From the NCBI GenBank assembly GCA_014529385.2, contig CM043944.1, positions 57,175,268 through 57,239,267 of the forward strand: DNA of 64,000 nucleotides, read 5' to 3'. The notes beneath the pieces are model-generated. The model was not told where the DNA came from. It made no database searches and worked only from the letters and a program-made list of their open reading frames with translations. This DNA is from Adiantum capillus-veneris. Lineage: Eukaryota; Streptophyta; Polypodiopsida; Polypodiales; Pteridaceae. Shown one piece after another: positions 1-11,454 of this stretch. Each line of letters starts with the position of its first letter. The stretch's first letter is position 1. Both the position numbers and the translations under genes were made by a program.

Positions 1-271
1 CCGAGCCCTAAGTTCTTGCACTGTAATCAGATGAAATCCTTCCACTGTATCCTGGTCTTCAATACCATTATCTTCCATAGACTGCTCATACAAATTGCAA
101 AATTTTGAAATATCTCGGCCCTCAAACTGTTGCAGCTTTTCCATAACATTTTGACGAGGTTTACGAATCCGCTCTGCAAATTATGTTGCTGCTAGGCAGC
201 CTGTTGCTGTTGCATGTATGCCGCAAACTGCTGCATCATCTGCTGCATGGCTGCCTCTTGTGGTGTAGACA
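1..271 (-). pseudogene. Broken retrotransposon gag N-terminus (runs off window edge)
   Basis: Reading leftward from about 271, a Met-initiated frame opens with MSTPQEAAMQQMMQQFAAY, a Gln/Met-rich start, and hits a TAG after about 24 codons. After a frameshift the frame reads RKPRQNVMEKLQQFEGRD, then a segment with a KFCNLYEQSMEDN-like string, and stays open to base 1. Helical, charged text of this kind is typical of gag N-termini in plant LTR retrotransposons. Family assignment is inference: no zinc knuckle or pol is in view. One stop plus one frameshift make it a pseudogene. Confidence 0.45.
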
Positions 272-770
272 TAGGCTTCAACAATTTGCCCACCCCAGCT
301 CGGTTTTGCATCGGGTTCACCAGGTGTCAGGGGATAAGTGTTCGAAACTTGAGCCAGGTCAGCGCGGGCTGCTGGCTGTGGAAAATTTGAGAGCGAAAAA
401 TTGTCGCACCGCACAATACAGCAGCAGTTAATTACTTGGTAATGTTATCGACACACAAAGCTTGCTCGAAAATTGGTAACACCGATGAAACTGATATGCA
501 ATCAAGAAGAAGTCTCGTTAATGACACCATTAAATAATGCTAATGACAATTTAGGAGCTTAAACTCCCATTACAGATTACTCCGGGCCATTAACGGCTCC
601 GCAATTCATCAAAAAGAAATAATTAAACTAATTTTCCTGCTGCTGCTGACGAGGAAAATCTCATTGTGTTGATTCCATCTGTTTGATTTGTCTTTAATCA
701 TTGTCTATGCCGAAGCTTGTTTCTTCTCCTATGACTGCTTACAAGCCTTTTTTGATCTCTCCTTGCCTAA
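272..770. other. No gene recognised
   Basis: AT-rich sequence between the gag scrap and the minisatellite. It may be leader or LTR of the leftmost retrotransposon, but I see no primer site or LTR terminus that I would defend. Confidence 0.4.
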
Positions 771-963
771 GCCGAAAGAGAATCGTGTTTTGGTTGCCTT
801 CTCCTTGCTAAGCCGAACGAGAATCGTGCTTTGGTTGCCTTCTCCTTGCTAAGCAGAACGAGAATCATGCTTTAGTTGGCTTCTTTTTGCTAAGCCAAAA
901 GAGAATCATGCTTTAGTTGGATTCTTTTTGCTAAGCCGAAAGAGAGAGAGAGTCATGCTTTCT
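771..963. repeat. Minisatellite, ~41-bp unit, about 4.5 copies
   Basis: Four successive units start with GCCGAAAGAGAATCGTG or close variants and end CTTCTCCTTGCTAA; later units drift (CTTTAGTTGG, CTTTTTGCTAA). The last unit grades into a short GA run. It lies exactly where the copia element loses its pol 3' half, so it may mark a deletion or rearrangement junction. Confidence 0.75.
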
Positions 964-3518
964 CCAAGCTTCTTTCGCCCTTTCTACCTTCTGTTGGCTT
1001 TCCCTTGGTGAAGATCAAAACATTGTCAAAAGCCCCCATAGGCTGTACATTTGCCTCATTGGAACTTACATTCGTATTTCCACCACTGAAAAGAGGCAAC
1101 AAAGTGTCATAAATGTCCTGTGAGCTTACATTATTGTCTCTAGTACACGACAACAAGGGCTGAACAAAATCTTCCACAAACACTACATCCTGTGAAACCA
1201 GAATACGTTTTGTTTGTGGATGATACCAACCTGTAACCTTTGATTTCAGCACTATAACCAACAAAAATACATTTGACAGCCTTATCATCCAATTTTTTGC
1301 GCTACACGTGTGGCACCAAAGCATACACCAAACAGCCAAAAACATGCATGTGCTCAATAGAAGGCTTTCTATCATGCCATGCTTCATATGGAGTAATAGA
1401 CTGCAAAGCTTTCGTAGGACACCTGTTAAGTACATAAGTGGCACACATGATGGCCTCAATCCAAAAAGAATGCGGCAAAGCTTGACTTTTGACCATACAT
1501 CGTGCCATTTCCGTGAGTGACCTGTTTTTCCTCTCAGCAATACCATTTTGTTGAGGTGTATAAGGCACTCTACATTGGTGTTTTATCCCATGACTAGCCA
1601 GAAATGCATTAAATTCATGAGACATATACTCCCCCCCTCGATCAGAACGGAGGGTGCCCATAGTACATTTCGAGACATTTTCAGCCATAGCTAGAAATTG
1701 TTTGAAGCACATAAAAAATTCGGACTTCGCTTTAAGCGGAAATACTCATGCATGCCTGGAGTAATCATCAATGAAAGTCACGAAGTACAGGTAATTTCCC
1801 AAGGACGGAGTTTGCATGGGCCCACAAACATCACTATGCACAAGCTGCAACCTACATGTGGCCCGAACTGAACCATCCTTTGGAAATTTAGAATGCTGCA
1901 TCTTACCCAAAATACAGCCTTCACAAACATGTTTGGCAGGTGCTTCAAGAGGCGGCAAAGAATCAACCATATCATATTTCTGCAAACGTAGCAAACTAGC
2001 AAAATTCAGATGACCAAAACGTGCATGCCAAAGTTTTGCATCTGAAATAGCCCTTGAATTTGCAACAGCGTTTGCAAAATTTTGTCCACACTTGTCATAC
2101 AAAGTGAGCTTATACAGCCCACGGCACAAAAGCTCAGATGCAACAATTTCATCACCAAAACTGAGATCATGAACTGTACATCTGTCATCCACAAATTTGA
2201 CTACAAGTCCAAGTCTAGCAAGTGCGGATACAGACAAGAGATTCTTCTTGATCCCAGGTACATAAAGTGCATCAACAAGTGTGAAGGAACTGCCATTAGC
2301 AGCAATGAGCACAATCTTTCCAACTCCCTGAACTGGATAAGAGGTGTTGTTGGCACAAGTGACTGAATTCCCATGAGGGACAGACTCGAGAGAGGTAAAC
2401 AATTCACGATGTGAGGTAATGTGCTTTGTAGCACCACTGTCGAAATAACACACATGTGAATCTGCAGCAACGTAAGTGCACTCTGCGCTAAAAGCCCATT
2501 TTGCATCAACATCAGCAACACAGTCTCCTTTCACAAAAGACTCAACAATGGCTGCATTTGTAGTGGAACCAGCATTTGCAGTGGAACCACCCTGTTTCTT
2601 CTTAGCCTCTTTGGCCTTCAACTTAGGACACAACTTGATCAAGTGATCATTGGCTTTACAATAATGGCAACGCATCTTCTTTTTGCCCTTATCACCAGAA
2701 TTTCCAGACGAATTGCTGCCAGCAAAAGCATTAGGAACAGAATTTTTGCCACTCGCAGCAGAACCATAAGAAGTGGCTGCATTGTTGTTACCACCCTTTC
2801 TTTGAGAAGCAATAAAAGCCTGTTCAATTGCACGCTATCTAGTCCTGTTTTTTCTGGAAAGTGACTCTTGCAATAGCAATATGCATAATGCATCAAACTT
2901 GACAACTTCTGGATTTCCTTGGGTCATAAGTCTCCAAGTACTAGCAAAAGTCTGGTAAGAATTTGGTAAGGCATCAAGAACAGTCTGCACAAGGGAACTG
3001 TCTGAAATAACTTCACCTGTAGAAATAAGTTGCTCATTGATATCCTTGACACTAGCAAGGAAAGTGTCCATATCATCTTCCTCATGCATAATCTTCGACT
3101 ACAGCTCTTTACGCAGCAAAGCAATTTTAGCCTCATTGCGGCTTGCATAAAGACCTGCTAGAATATCCCAAGCCTGTTTTGCAAATTTCGTTGAACGGAT
3201 ATGAGGAACAATGGTGCGCTTCACAGACAACGCAATCAATCCATCAGCCTGCGCATCCTTAACATCCCAACGAGCTTGTTCTGTCGTAGGCAAAACAACT
3301 CTAACAGTAGCAATCCTTGCAGCAAGACCTGCAACATCCTCAACATCGCCTACATCTTCAGAACCAGGCCATACATCAATGCCCTGCACAATGTTCCAGA
3401 CACCCTTTGACACAAGAACATGTTGCATCATATAAGCCCACATAGGGTAGTTGTCCCCATCCAACCTGTCCTCAGCAGCAAACATCTTGAACACATCTGT
3501 GTTGTTGTTGTCAACCAT
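953..3518 (-). pseudogene. Copia gag-protease-integrase polyprotein, decayed
   Basis: The start MVDNNN at 3518 opens a copia-type gag (LDGDNYPMWAYMMQHVL). A CCHC knuckle CHYCKANDHLIKLC lies near 2665, the protease site FDSGATKH near 2440, a pre-integrase zinc region (HARFGHLN, then CEGC) near 2010-1910, and an integrase core with HSDVCGPM, the second Asp in RSDRGGEY and the Glu in NGIAERK. The C-terminal GWYHPQTKRILVSQDVVF is the usual region after the integrase core. From 3518 to about 1300 one frame is kept but carries stops at about 3096, 2832, 1743 and 1299, each one transition away from Gln, Arg or Trp codons. A frameshift near 1240 follows. Not functional. Confidence 0.85.
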
Positions 3519-3837
3519 GGTAAATGTTGTACCTGATGTGAAAACTGCCAGAAAATAGGAGAAATGGAGCGGGAACAACCTGTGCTATATAGCACAAACC
3601 GTAGAAGACTATAAGGCACCTGTTATGCAGAAAACAGCACTGACAGAAATTATGCACAAAATGACGAAATAGCCTGTGCAGTACTGCCTCTAGTGGAAAC
3701 GGAGGCCGAAATAAGCCCAAATCAAAATCCCAAAGTATTTTTCGACCTGCGAACGCTCGCCAAAGCTCACTGAAATCGAAGAAAGTGAGCAAGCGTGTGC
3801 TAGAGAAGCTAGCGACTAAGCCCGGGAGGACGTGACC

Positions 3838-3850
3838 TGCTCTGATACCA
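3838..3850 (-). promoter_or_regulatory. Primer binding site, initiator-Met tRNA
   Basis: On the minus strand TGGTATCAGAGCA sits two bases inside the LTR end (…CCAACA-AT-TGGTATCAGAGC). This matches the 3' end of plant tRNA-iMet, the common copia primer, and fixes the LTR boundary. Confidence 0.85.
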
Positions 3851-3852
3851 AT

Positions 3853-4079
3853 TGTTGGAATTAGGGTTGCAGAGAAACACACACAGCTTGGAGAAGATGA
3901 AGGAAGCTCAAGGCACACAATAGAGAGTGTGTTACTTAGTGTGCAACGGAAAGATAGATAGCCCTAGAGTGATGGGCGTATATACTATGCACGGGGGAAA
4001 AAACCTCCTAAAGAGGGAAAAAATGCCCCAGCAGTCCTAGTGTGTTCACACACATCACTACCACATGTATATGGTAACA
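3853..4079 (-). repeat. Copia 5' LTR, 227 bp
   Basis: On the minus strand it runs TGTTACCATA…CTAATTCCAACA, with short TGTT/AACA inverted ends. The inner end is set by the adjacent primer site; the outer end by the point where gypsy RT-coding sequence resumes at 4080. No second LTR is in the window for comparison. Confidence 0.7.
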
Positions 4080-4097
4080 AAGTTGTCTCTAACGGTA

Positions 4098-5712
4098 GCT
4101 ACATTCACTTTCTTGAGATTGATACACACCCTTAATTTTCCATTTTTCTTGGGTACTACCACAATTGGAGACACCCAATCTGTGTGTTCAATTTCATAAA
4201 TGGATTTTGCTTACTTTAGCTTTTCTATCTTTTTTTGAATCTTTCTTGCAAATGTTTCATTATAAGTGTATGGCCTTTGTTTGCTTGGTTTTGCATCATC
4301 TCTCATATGTATAGTATGCTAACAAATTTCTGGATCAACACCCTTGAGATCCTTAGAGGACCAAGCAAAGATATCTCGGTATTCTTTTAGTAATCTTAAT
4401 AAAATCTCTTTTTCTTCTTCCGCCAGGTCGTTTGCAATGTAGGTGGGTCTAGGCACTTCTCCTCGTTTGGCTAGATCTATCTTTTTTGCGTTTTCAAGTC
4501 CTTTGTAGGACTCGCCCTATTTTCTTAGTTCCCTGACATGTTGTTCTTCTATGATCTTTTGATCTTGGAGAGTATATTTCTTGTAATGGGATGGAACACT
4601 CATTACATCCTTACCTTCCTCCTTGATGGTTTCCATTTTAGTGGTATACATCTCCTTTAGATCTTTCTTCAACTCTGGATACTTCTTTTTTCATTCAACT
4701 CGTGTCATGGTTGAATCCTTGTCCTCGTATTTAGGTTTTGCTTGAGTTTCCTTTCTTGTATTTCTTGACGTTTTTGATATTTCTTGCTTTTGTTTAAAAG
4801 ATATCTACCCGCGATTTTGTCTTTGACACAATCATGTGCATCTATTTGCATTAAAAAATGTGTTCTACTAGAGATTGATGACATAGGTTTAGATTTCAAG
4901 TTTCTGGTGTCTCTTTTTCTTGTGTATCATTTCTTTCTTCTTGGTTTTTGGTTTGGAAAGTCAAAATATTTTTCCTCTCCTTCTTTCATGAGTAGTTTAG
5001 CTCTCACATATTCTTTTTCCGACCCCAAATCATCTGAGGTAGCTAAATATTCTAGTAACTCGTCTGTTGCATCATAGTAGAGGTCTAAAAAGACTTGTTG
5101 AACTTTCATTAAGTCCTTGGGTTCTTGAATCTCATCTTCAAGCTGAAAGGTTGAGATCATTTGTATGGGAATTATGTCACAGCCATCTTCATTGCAAAAT
5201 TGAGTAGGCATAGATGTATTTACACACACATCCATTGTTGCTAAAATTTGAATCCACTCAAATGGATCAAACAAATGCTTCAGGAAGGGTTCAAGTACAT
5301 AAGCTTCATCTGTTCAATGCCTTTCTAAGATACATTCTTCTCGTTTTAAGCTCCCATTTTTTGAAGCTCCACACATTCAAATAGGTGTGTCTTTGTTCAA
5401 CCAAGATGGAAGCTTAGTTTCAGACAAAGATACTGAGCCAAATTCTTGTATGGGCGTTTTCATGACATCTCTATAAGTGTGATCTTTTAGATTAGCCCTG
5501 GTTATCGATCCCACTTGCTTCAAGTACAATTAATTGTTTCCCCAATCCCAGATGAGTTGTACTTTTTGCATGAAAGGTCTTCCCAAGATGATTTCATAAT
5601 TAAGTTTCTTTCCAAAGTCCACTATTGCAAAAGTATATTGGTAATCAATTCCACATGAGCTAATTATCACTTTTAGCAGTCCTACGGGTTTTTCAATGTG
5701 TCTATCAACCAA
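4098..5712 (-). pseudogene. Gypsy protease and N-terminal reverse transcriptase
   Basis: At 5712-5530 the frame reads through FAIVDFGKKL and YEIILGRPFMQ, the pattern of a retropepsin second half (ILGRPF). After an acidic linker (5274-4927), another frame gives LLKEYRDIFAW, HMRDDAKP and, at about 4200-4100, TDWVSPIVVVPKKNGKLR followed by VCINLKK. These are RT motifs preceding the catalytic palm of Ty3/gypsy elements. The sequence ends right after VATVRD, before the YxDD motif, so the polymerase is truncated. In-frame stops separate the blocks. Confidence 0.75.
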
Positions 5713-6439
5713 TTACAATTTCATTCGAGTTTTTCTAATGGTTGGTTTTTTCCATGATTTTCATACTACTTTTGTGGCTATGGCTATGCTTGCCCCACTA
5801 TCCAGTATCGCCATGGTTTCTATATCATTATATCTCACTGAAAGGGTTGTGTCTCCTTCTTCCCCTTCGTAGTATTCTCCGACTTTGTTCATCGGGATGG
5901 ATCTAATCTCTTTGTTATCCAATTTGTGTTTCAATTTTCCTAAAAAATTTGCAATTAGTCATGTTATCCCCACCATCTTTAGAGTTTTCTGTAGATTGTT
6001 CCATAAAAATGTTTTGATTTTTAACAGTTCTCCTAAAGTAAGAGTGCATTGAATGGGTGTAGACATGATTGAATGGATGTTGTCTACCTCTAGGGTCTCT
6101 TCTGCTCTTTTTATCTAAGTGGTTTTACACGCAATGGATTTGTCTTCGTTATCTTCCAAGTAAAAGGGTAGTGTTTTCAAAGTCATTCGTTTAGACAGTC
6201 CTGAATCTTCAAAGCCGCAATCCCCATACAAGGATTGTACATCCATGTCCATATCAGGAGATAAATGGTCTAGCCAAATTTCCTCTATAGGAGCAAACTT
6301 CAAAGTTAGGCTCCCACCGCTCCCACCATTAATCTCTCTTACTTTTTCTCATAAATGTCCTGGATAGTCTTCTTCCACGAACGGAATTCCATTTAAGGAA
6401 TCTTCACTATCAAGCACTATGAGTTCTGGCTCTTTAGTT

Positions 6440-7065
6440 TCGAGATGGAGTTCTACCACCACTTTGGATTTCTCTTACTGGTTTCTACCAAAGGCTCCTC
6501 AGGTTTTCCATACTCTCAACCTTGGGTTTTTGTTTTTCGAGCATCTCTTGAGTAATTCTTACCAAATTTTGATAAGCTTCAAGCTTATCTGATTCCATAT
6601 CTAGAGAAGGATAGTTTTCGATTTGTTTTCCATGTTTTGACTTGCTTTAAGTCCCACTTGTTAAGCTTCCAAGGCTACATTTATTGGTTCAAATATTTTG
6701 TCTACCAAAATTGATCCTCCAGATTTTACTATGGTATTCCTTGATTTCACTTACAGTTTCAATGTGGGGTTCTACCACCACTTCAGATTTCTCTGTACTG
6801 GTTCCTACCACAAGCTCCTCAGATTTTATTGTACTCTCAAGCTTGGGTTGTTGTTTTTCCAGATCTCTTGAGTAATTCTAACTAGATTTTGATAAGCTTC
6901 AAGCTTAGCTGCTTCCATATCTGGAGAAGGATAGTTTTTCCATTTTTTGGTCTACTTTAAGTGCTTCTTGGTAAGCTTCCAGGGCTGCATTGATTAGCTC
7001 AAAAATTTTGTCTACCAAAATTGATCCTCCAGTTTTCACAATGGTTTTCTTGATTTCACTTCCAG
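6440..7065 (-). repeat. Two tandem copies of a ~315-bp unit inside gag/linker coding DNA
   Basis: Blocks 6444-6756 and 6761-7065 both run from TTCTACCACCACTT through TTTTGATAAGCTTCAAGCTTA to TTTTGTCTACCAAAATTGAT and GATTTCACTT. The unit is close to a codon multiple, so the duplication would add about 105 residues of Glu/Lys-rich sequence. Stops have since accumulated. Confidence 0.75.
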
Positions 7066-7081
7066 CTTCTTTCACTTTTTC

Positions 7082-7504
7082 CTAGAATAGTTTCTTAAAT
7101 TTCTCCTCGATTTTAGCACTTTGTTTTTGTTTTCTCATCTCATACCTTTGACTTCTGCTTCTCTTGGTATTTTGAGAGGAAACTTTAGTGTTCTCTGAGT
7201 TATCAGAGGAGTTATGTTTCTTTCTCTCAGCCTGGGCTCTGTTGATTACCTTGATTGGAACAATAGGTTCACTCTCTGATGAGCTACTAGGTATCACTTA
7301 GACTACGTTCACTATAGTTTTACACTTCTTTAAAGGATTTTCTGGACAATCTTCAGGAAAGTGTCCTCCCTTTTTACCACATTGTATACAGAAAGCTTCA
7401 ACTAGCTTAATGTTCTTGTCAGGCTTGGGACATTCATTTTTCCAATGATCATTTGCACCATAGTTATGACAGTTTCCAGTTCTTGGCTTAGTTGGATAAC
7501 TCAC
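7082..7504 (-). pseudogene. Gypsy gag C-terminus with two zinc knuckles
   Basis: 7504-7298 encodes two CCHC-like knuckles: CHNYGANDHWKNEC, where the second Cys is Tyr, and CIQCGKKGGHFPEDC, which has one extra residue before His. The gag C-terminus normally binds genomic RNA through these. A second frame (7297-7082) continues with a Lys/Arg-rich tail (RSRSQRYEMRKQ). The altered ligands suggest post-insertion decay. Confidence 0.65.
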
Positions 7505-7857
7505 AACTCTTCCCCCCAGCGAAGCTTCTTTAGATCAAAGGAGAGGCATCGGAGATTCCTCATATTGATGTAGAAGATGCCACCTTTGCAATCCCATGCA
7601 AGTTCGCATCCACTTTGGATTCTTCTTGGTGGAGGAGAGAAAGTTCATCAAGATCTTCATCATGTTGCATCAAAAAGCAAAATTTGAAGAATGACAAGCC
7701 TCATAATACATTATCCCAAAGGTTTTGAACTTGCGATACTCAGTGTCAGCATCTTCTTGAAACATCGATGCTAGTAAGTTCTCGAACTAAAGTCTCCAAT
7801 TCTTTTTTTTTCCAAATTTACAAACAATAACGATTTTCTTCCAGTTTCCTAACCTAG

Positions 7858-7869
7858 GCTTTGATACCA
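7858..7869 (-). promoter_or_regulatory. Primer binding site of the gypsy element
   Basis: Minus-strand TGGTATCAAAGC lies two bases from the LTR end at 7872. The same TGGTATCAAAGC variant is the primer site at 62841. Confidence 0.75.
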
Positions 7870-9353
7870 CGTGTGAGGTCTCCACCTCGTTACCATATTC
7901 ATTAGGCAAAAGGAGGGTACCTGGCAAGTCGCTAGGCGCTAATGAATTGAGAAAAGTAGAGTCAAATAGACAAGATTTCTAAGGACAGACTCTCGTCACC
8001 AAGTAACTTGAGTTCGAGCCATTGAAAAGGGGTCCCTATCTCGCAAGGAAAGCATGAACTAACACAATATTTTGACGTTCTTAACTCTCACCTTCCAAAA
8101 GAAAGAAACCCATAAATTTCAGAGGCACATACAATTGTGACTTCTCGACTCTCGGCAAAATGAGTCTCTAGTTTGGCTTCTTCTATCAATAAGGAGAGAA
8201 GAGTTTCACGACTAATCGAGACCACCCATCCTTGAGTGGCAACCTGAGCCAGCTCCCACTTTCCACCCCCACACTCACACTTTGTTTTTTCTTGTTTTTT
8301 AATTACTACCACACGATTGTTCATACACAAAGTTCCTTTTTATGATTTCCATCACAAGTTCGTTTTAAGATAGCCCTTCAACCATTATCAAATCGGCACC
8401 AAGACAATCTTTCCTAAAAGAAAAACAACATACAACTCTTCTTCACTTAAATATCCAAACCCCAAGAGTTCACTCCTCTTGGCAAGAGTTTATAGCTCCC
8501 TGTGTCTTTAGTTGCCCATACAACTAGATTGTCATGCATCTGAGTATAAACCCGTAGTGACTAACTTGCAACCTGGGCACCAACCCGCAAGTGTTATCTT
8601 GCATTCTGGGCACCAACCCACAAGATGTGTGCAATCATATGCAATGCTTTAGTGTTCACTTTGCTAAGCTCTTCTCCCTGGATACCAAAGGGAGTTTTGA
8701 CTATATCAATATAGGATTTTTAAATGAAGAAGATTCGAGAGTTCTTCTGCTAGGCAAACATTTCTTTCCTATGAGCAAACAAACTACTTTCCAAACAATC
8801 TTTGCCTATTAATACAGCTTAAGAAAAATAACAAGTTCAATTGATGTGGTTTTGAATTGGGAATGATTCCATGTTTAGGTAGTTTTACCCTTCCTATTTA
8901 CTCATGATGCAAGGAAAAAAAGAAATTTCCTACTTGTTCATGAGCAATAGCGTCACGTCGTGGGATAAGTGGCAAATCGGCATTCATTGGGGCCTTTTCT
9001 TTTCCTTTACCATCACTGGTTCCGGCTTCGTTATCGGTGATCCACCATAGCGAGTTCTCTTGGTTGCCATTCCCACTACTAGATACCTAACTTAACTTAA
9101 GAAGTTGTAAGCTAAAGTATAGGATACAATGGAAGTAGGGTAAATGCTTATAAGTATTTTAATTCCAAAACATATATGGTTACTCTACACATCAACTCAA
9201 AACATATGCTTGCTTGATGCTACCATAATCTTATGATACTATGCGTCATAATTCATACACTAATCACATGATTAATTACTTATATATACTTGCAAGAATA
9301 ATCCATCATTTTAGTTGGACCATTTCTTGAATATGATTAGCTAATTCATGGAA

Positions 9354-9517
9354 GCATCTAGGTTACATTATGGAGAACTATGCATGCAATCATCACAATT
9401 GATTATACAAGCATCTATGTTACATTGATGAATAATTATGCATGCAATCACCACAACTGATTATACAAGAATCTATGTTACATTGATGAAGAATTGTGCA
9501 TGCAATCACCACAATTG
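9354..9517. repeat. Three tandem ~57-bp units in LTR copy A
   Basis: Unit pattern GCATCTATGTTACATTGATG, then AATTATGCATGCAATCACCA, then CAATTGATTATACAA. The same three-unit array occurs at 21011-21178 and 25566-25730, so the triplication predates the dispersal of this LTR. Confidence 0.85.
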
Positions 9518-9758
9518 TGAACTCGAGCAGTTAGACCTTTATTACTTTGCAATTTAGAGAATTTACCATAAAATAGGTATATTAAGAGTTTATTTCCAAT
9601 TGAGGACAGGTAAATAAGAGTATAGCATTTCATAATAGAGTAGCAATTAGAAAGGATTTCAATTGGATAATAATATGGTAGTAATTGAAAAGGATTCCAA
9701 TTGTAATATGGAAGAAATTGGAAAGGATTCCAATTGAGAGAAGAGATGAATAATAACC

Positions 9759-9764
9759 TTTATT
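9759..9764 (-). terminator. Putative LTR polyadenylation signal
   Basis: AATAAA on the minus strand, about 150 bp downstream of the minus-strand TATA box at 9911-9920. Inference from spacing only. Confidence 0.4.
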
Positions 9765-9910
9765 AATCAGAGATTACATTACCCAAATGTGCCTTGGACT
9801 TATTGATCTCTCAAAGCCTTGTTGAAGCTTCACCAATGAGTAGCCACAGCAACAGAGTCTCCCTATCTCCAATGTGTGTTCAAGTGTGTGTAAAATTGGG
9901 TGTGAATGCC

Positions 9911-9920
9911 CTTTATATAG
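9911..9920 (-). promoter_or_regulatory. Putative LTR TATA box
   Basis: Minus-strand CTATATAAAG followed by GGCATTCACACC; conserved in copy B (around 26140). Confidence 0.5.
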
Positions 9921-10445
9921 GGTTTGAGGTTCCTTGTTGCCTAATTCAGCCCCATACCTCCCTAGCTCACCCCCTCTTGCTAAAATAAAGAGTAGAGGTG
10001 TCACAAGCTCCTACTTAGCCATTAGAGGTGCCCTCTTTACCCTTTTGGGTGATACACCTCATGTAGTGCCCCTATGCTCATAGTCAATTATTCTATAAGA
10101 GATGGGTCCATGGATATGGGTCATTTATGGGCATACATACACATGCACATGCACATATATACCATGCACATGCATACATATGCATACCTTAGACTTAGGA
10201 ATTAATTTATTAACACTATGATGAAAATTACTTGTCTAGCGTAAGCTTGCATTAGGAGAGATGTGGACTTTGCATGGGCCTTGTAAGGAATCCTAAATTT
10301 TAGGGATTAAGGCTAATGTTGTGTAGGGTTAAGGAGACAAGGGAATTGAAGAATGTAGATTTGAGTAGGCTTTTCTAGACTTTTTTTTAGACAAATGTAG
10401 GATGTGGACCTAAGAGATTACTTCTCTCTCTAGTTTTTTCAAAGT

Positions 10446-10830
10446 GAAGGAAGTATAGGGATGTCACTAAGAGCCAAAATTTGATTTTTTTCAAAAAGCT
10501 TATTTTTACTTATTTTTGACTTAAAACTCCCTCCCAACATATATACATATTCAAAAATTATTTTTTGACCCTTTTTTTACCAACAAACTTTGAAAGTCCA
10601 TTTTTTTTAAATCTTTTCTCCCTAAAAGTAAAAAACACTTTGTTCTCTCTTCCTCCTCCCTCCTCTCTCCCTCTCCTCTCCCTCCCTGCGCCTACCTTCC
10701 TCCTCCTCCCCAATCTCTCCCTCCCCACCCCCTCCCATGTTCTCTCCTCCCATCTCCTCCCTCTCCCTCCACCTCCCCCTCTATCTTTTCACCCTTTGCT
10801 TCCTCACGTGGCATCAGCTACCATGGTGCT
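10446..10830 (+). other. Left subterminal region and polypyrimidine leader
   Basis: T-rich DNA with repeated TTTTTTGACC-like words (10480-10620) followed by about 160 bp of almost pure C/T (10630-10790). Copy B has the same layout at 26700-26990. The C/T tract precedes the first coding text and may be a 5' leader or pyrimidine-patch promoter; that role is inference. Apparent Pro/Leu-rich ORFs here are compositional. Confidence 0.45.
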
Positions 10831-11369
10831 TACGAAAATCACAAATTGTTTGCTTTCACCACCACATACTCCGTACACCAAAAGCATGTATATTTGCTTT
10901 CCCATGGCATTTTCACCGAAGGCCTAATGCGAGGGTGATCAAAGGTCATCACAAGAACATCGCGCCACCGGTGAGACAAATGGTTACATTTGCAAGGACA
11001 GTCATTTGTACCCTTACAATCCTATAAGCCACTTCCATTCATCCTTTAATAGCCTTTCGATATTTCTTCAATATCTTGGGAGGGGAGAAGCAGGCTTGTT
11101 AGGCTATTGCAAGTGCTTCTTTGCATATGTGGATGCACAAATGTCAAGCTCTACAGATCAAGACGGTGTCATTACAAGATAGTATTGCCTCTTTGGAGAG
11201 GGAGGTTGAAACTCTTCAACAACAAATGCAGGAAAAGGATTCCCACATTATGAAGCTTGCCAACACCATCACATATTTGGAAGATACACCTCTTGGTGCA
11301 AGGGAACGCAAACGCACGTATTCATCCATTGAAACCCTTGCACATTCGGGTGGAGCACGCAAACAATGA
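10830..11369 (+). pseudogene. Coiled-coil N-terminal exon of the transposase-like gene, copy A
   Basis: Open text at 11121-11369 encodes a heptad-patterned segment (QDSIASLEREVETLQQQMQ, then KDSHIMKLANTITYLED) ending in a basic patch, ARERKRTYSS. Copy B has the matching frame at 27201-27482, preceded there by HPSFNSLLTFLQYLGRG and a Cys-containing SYCERLCMG. The upstream part in copy A is broken by stops. The text after 11369 up to about 11455 looks like an intron: the coding match resumes after a T-rich stretch and an AG in both copies. Probably the oligomerisation region of the downstream gene or a separate small protein; I do not recognise a family. Confidence 0.45.
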
Positions 11370-11454
11370 GATGACAGCCACTAGGTGATTTGGTCTTTAC
11401 TTGAATGATACATTCTTACTTCACAATATTTTCTAACATTTGTCTTATTGGTTA

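Larger units (their letters stand above)
953..4079 (-). mobile_element. Truncated Ty1/copia retrotransposon (LTR-gag-PR-IN, RT missing)
   Basis: Minus-strand element with, in order, a 227-bp 5' LTR (3853-4079), a tRNA-iMet primer site, gag, aspartic protease and integrase. Integrase before reverse transcriptase is the copia order. RT, RNase H and the 3' LTR are absent; coding text stops near 953 beside the 41-bp minisatellite. The LTR abuts a gypsy reverse-transcriptase fragment at 4080, so this copia element inserted into, or recombined with, the older gypsy copy. Confidence 0.85.
4080..7871 (-). mobile_element. Ty3/gypsy remnant: gag, protease, start of RT
   Basis: Minus-strand internal region bounded by a primer site at 7869 and cut at 4080 by the copia LTR. 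It holds zinc knuckles (7298-7504), a gag repeat region (6440-7065), the protease (about 5530-5830) and the RT N-terminus (about 4500-4098). The rest of RT, RNase H and integrase are gone. Numerous stops and frameshifts. Confidence 0.75.
7872..10445 (-). repeat. Gypsy 5' LTR and adjoining sequence, copy A
   Basis: Starts (+) TGTGAGGTCTCC beside the primer site and is homologous along its length to 24062-26673; part is repeated again at 20855-21430. On the minus strand it has a TATA box (9911-9920) and, about 150 bp downstream, AATAAA (9759-9764), as expected of U3/R. The outer boundary is uncertain: homology to copy B continues up to the start of the large element near 10445, so some flanking DNA may be included. 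No coding potential seen. Confidence 0.65.

Noticed and set aside
10565-11027. Pro/Leu/Ser-rich ORFs over the C/T tract
   Set aside because: Composition artefact of polypyrimidine DNA; only the text after about 10830 is shared at codon level with copy B.
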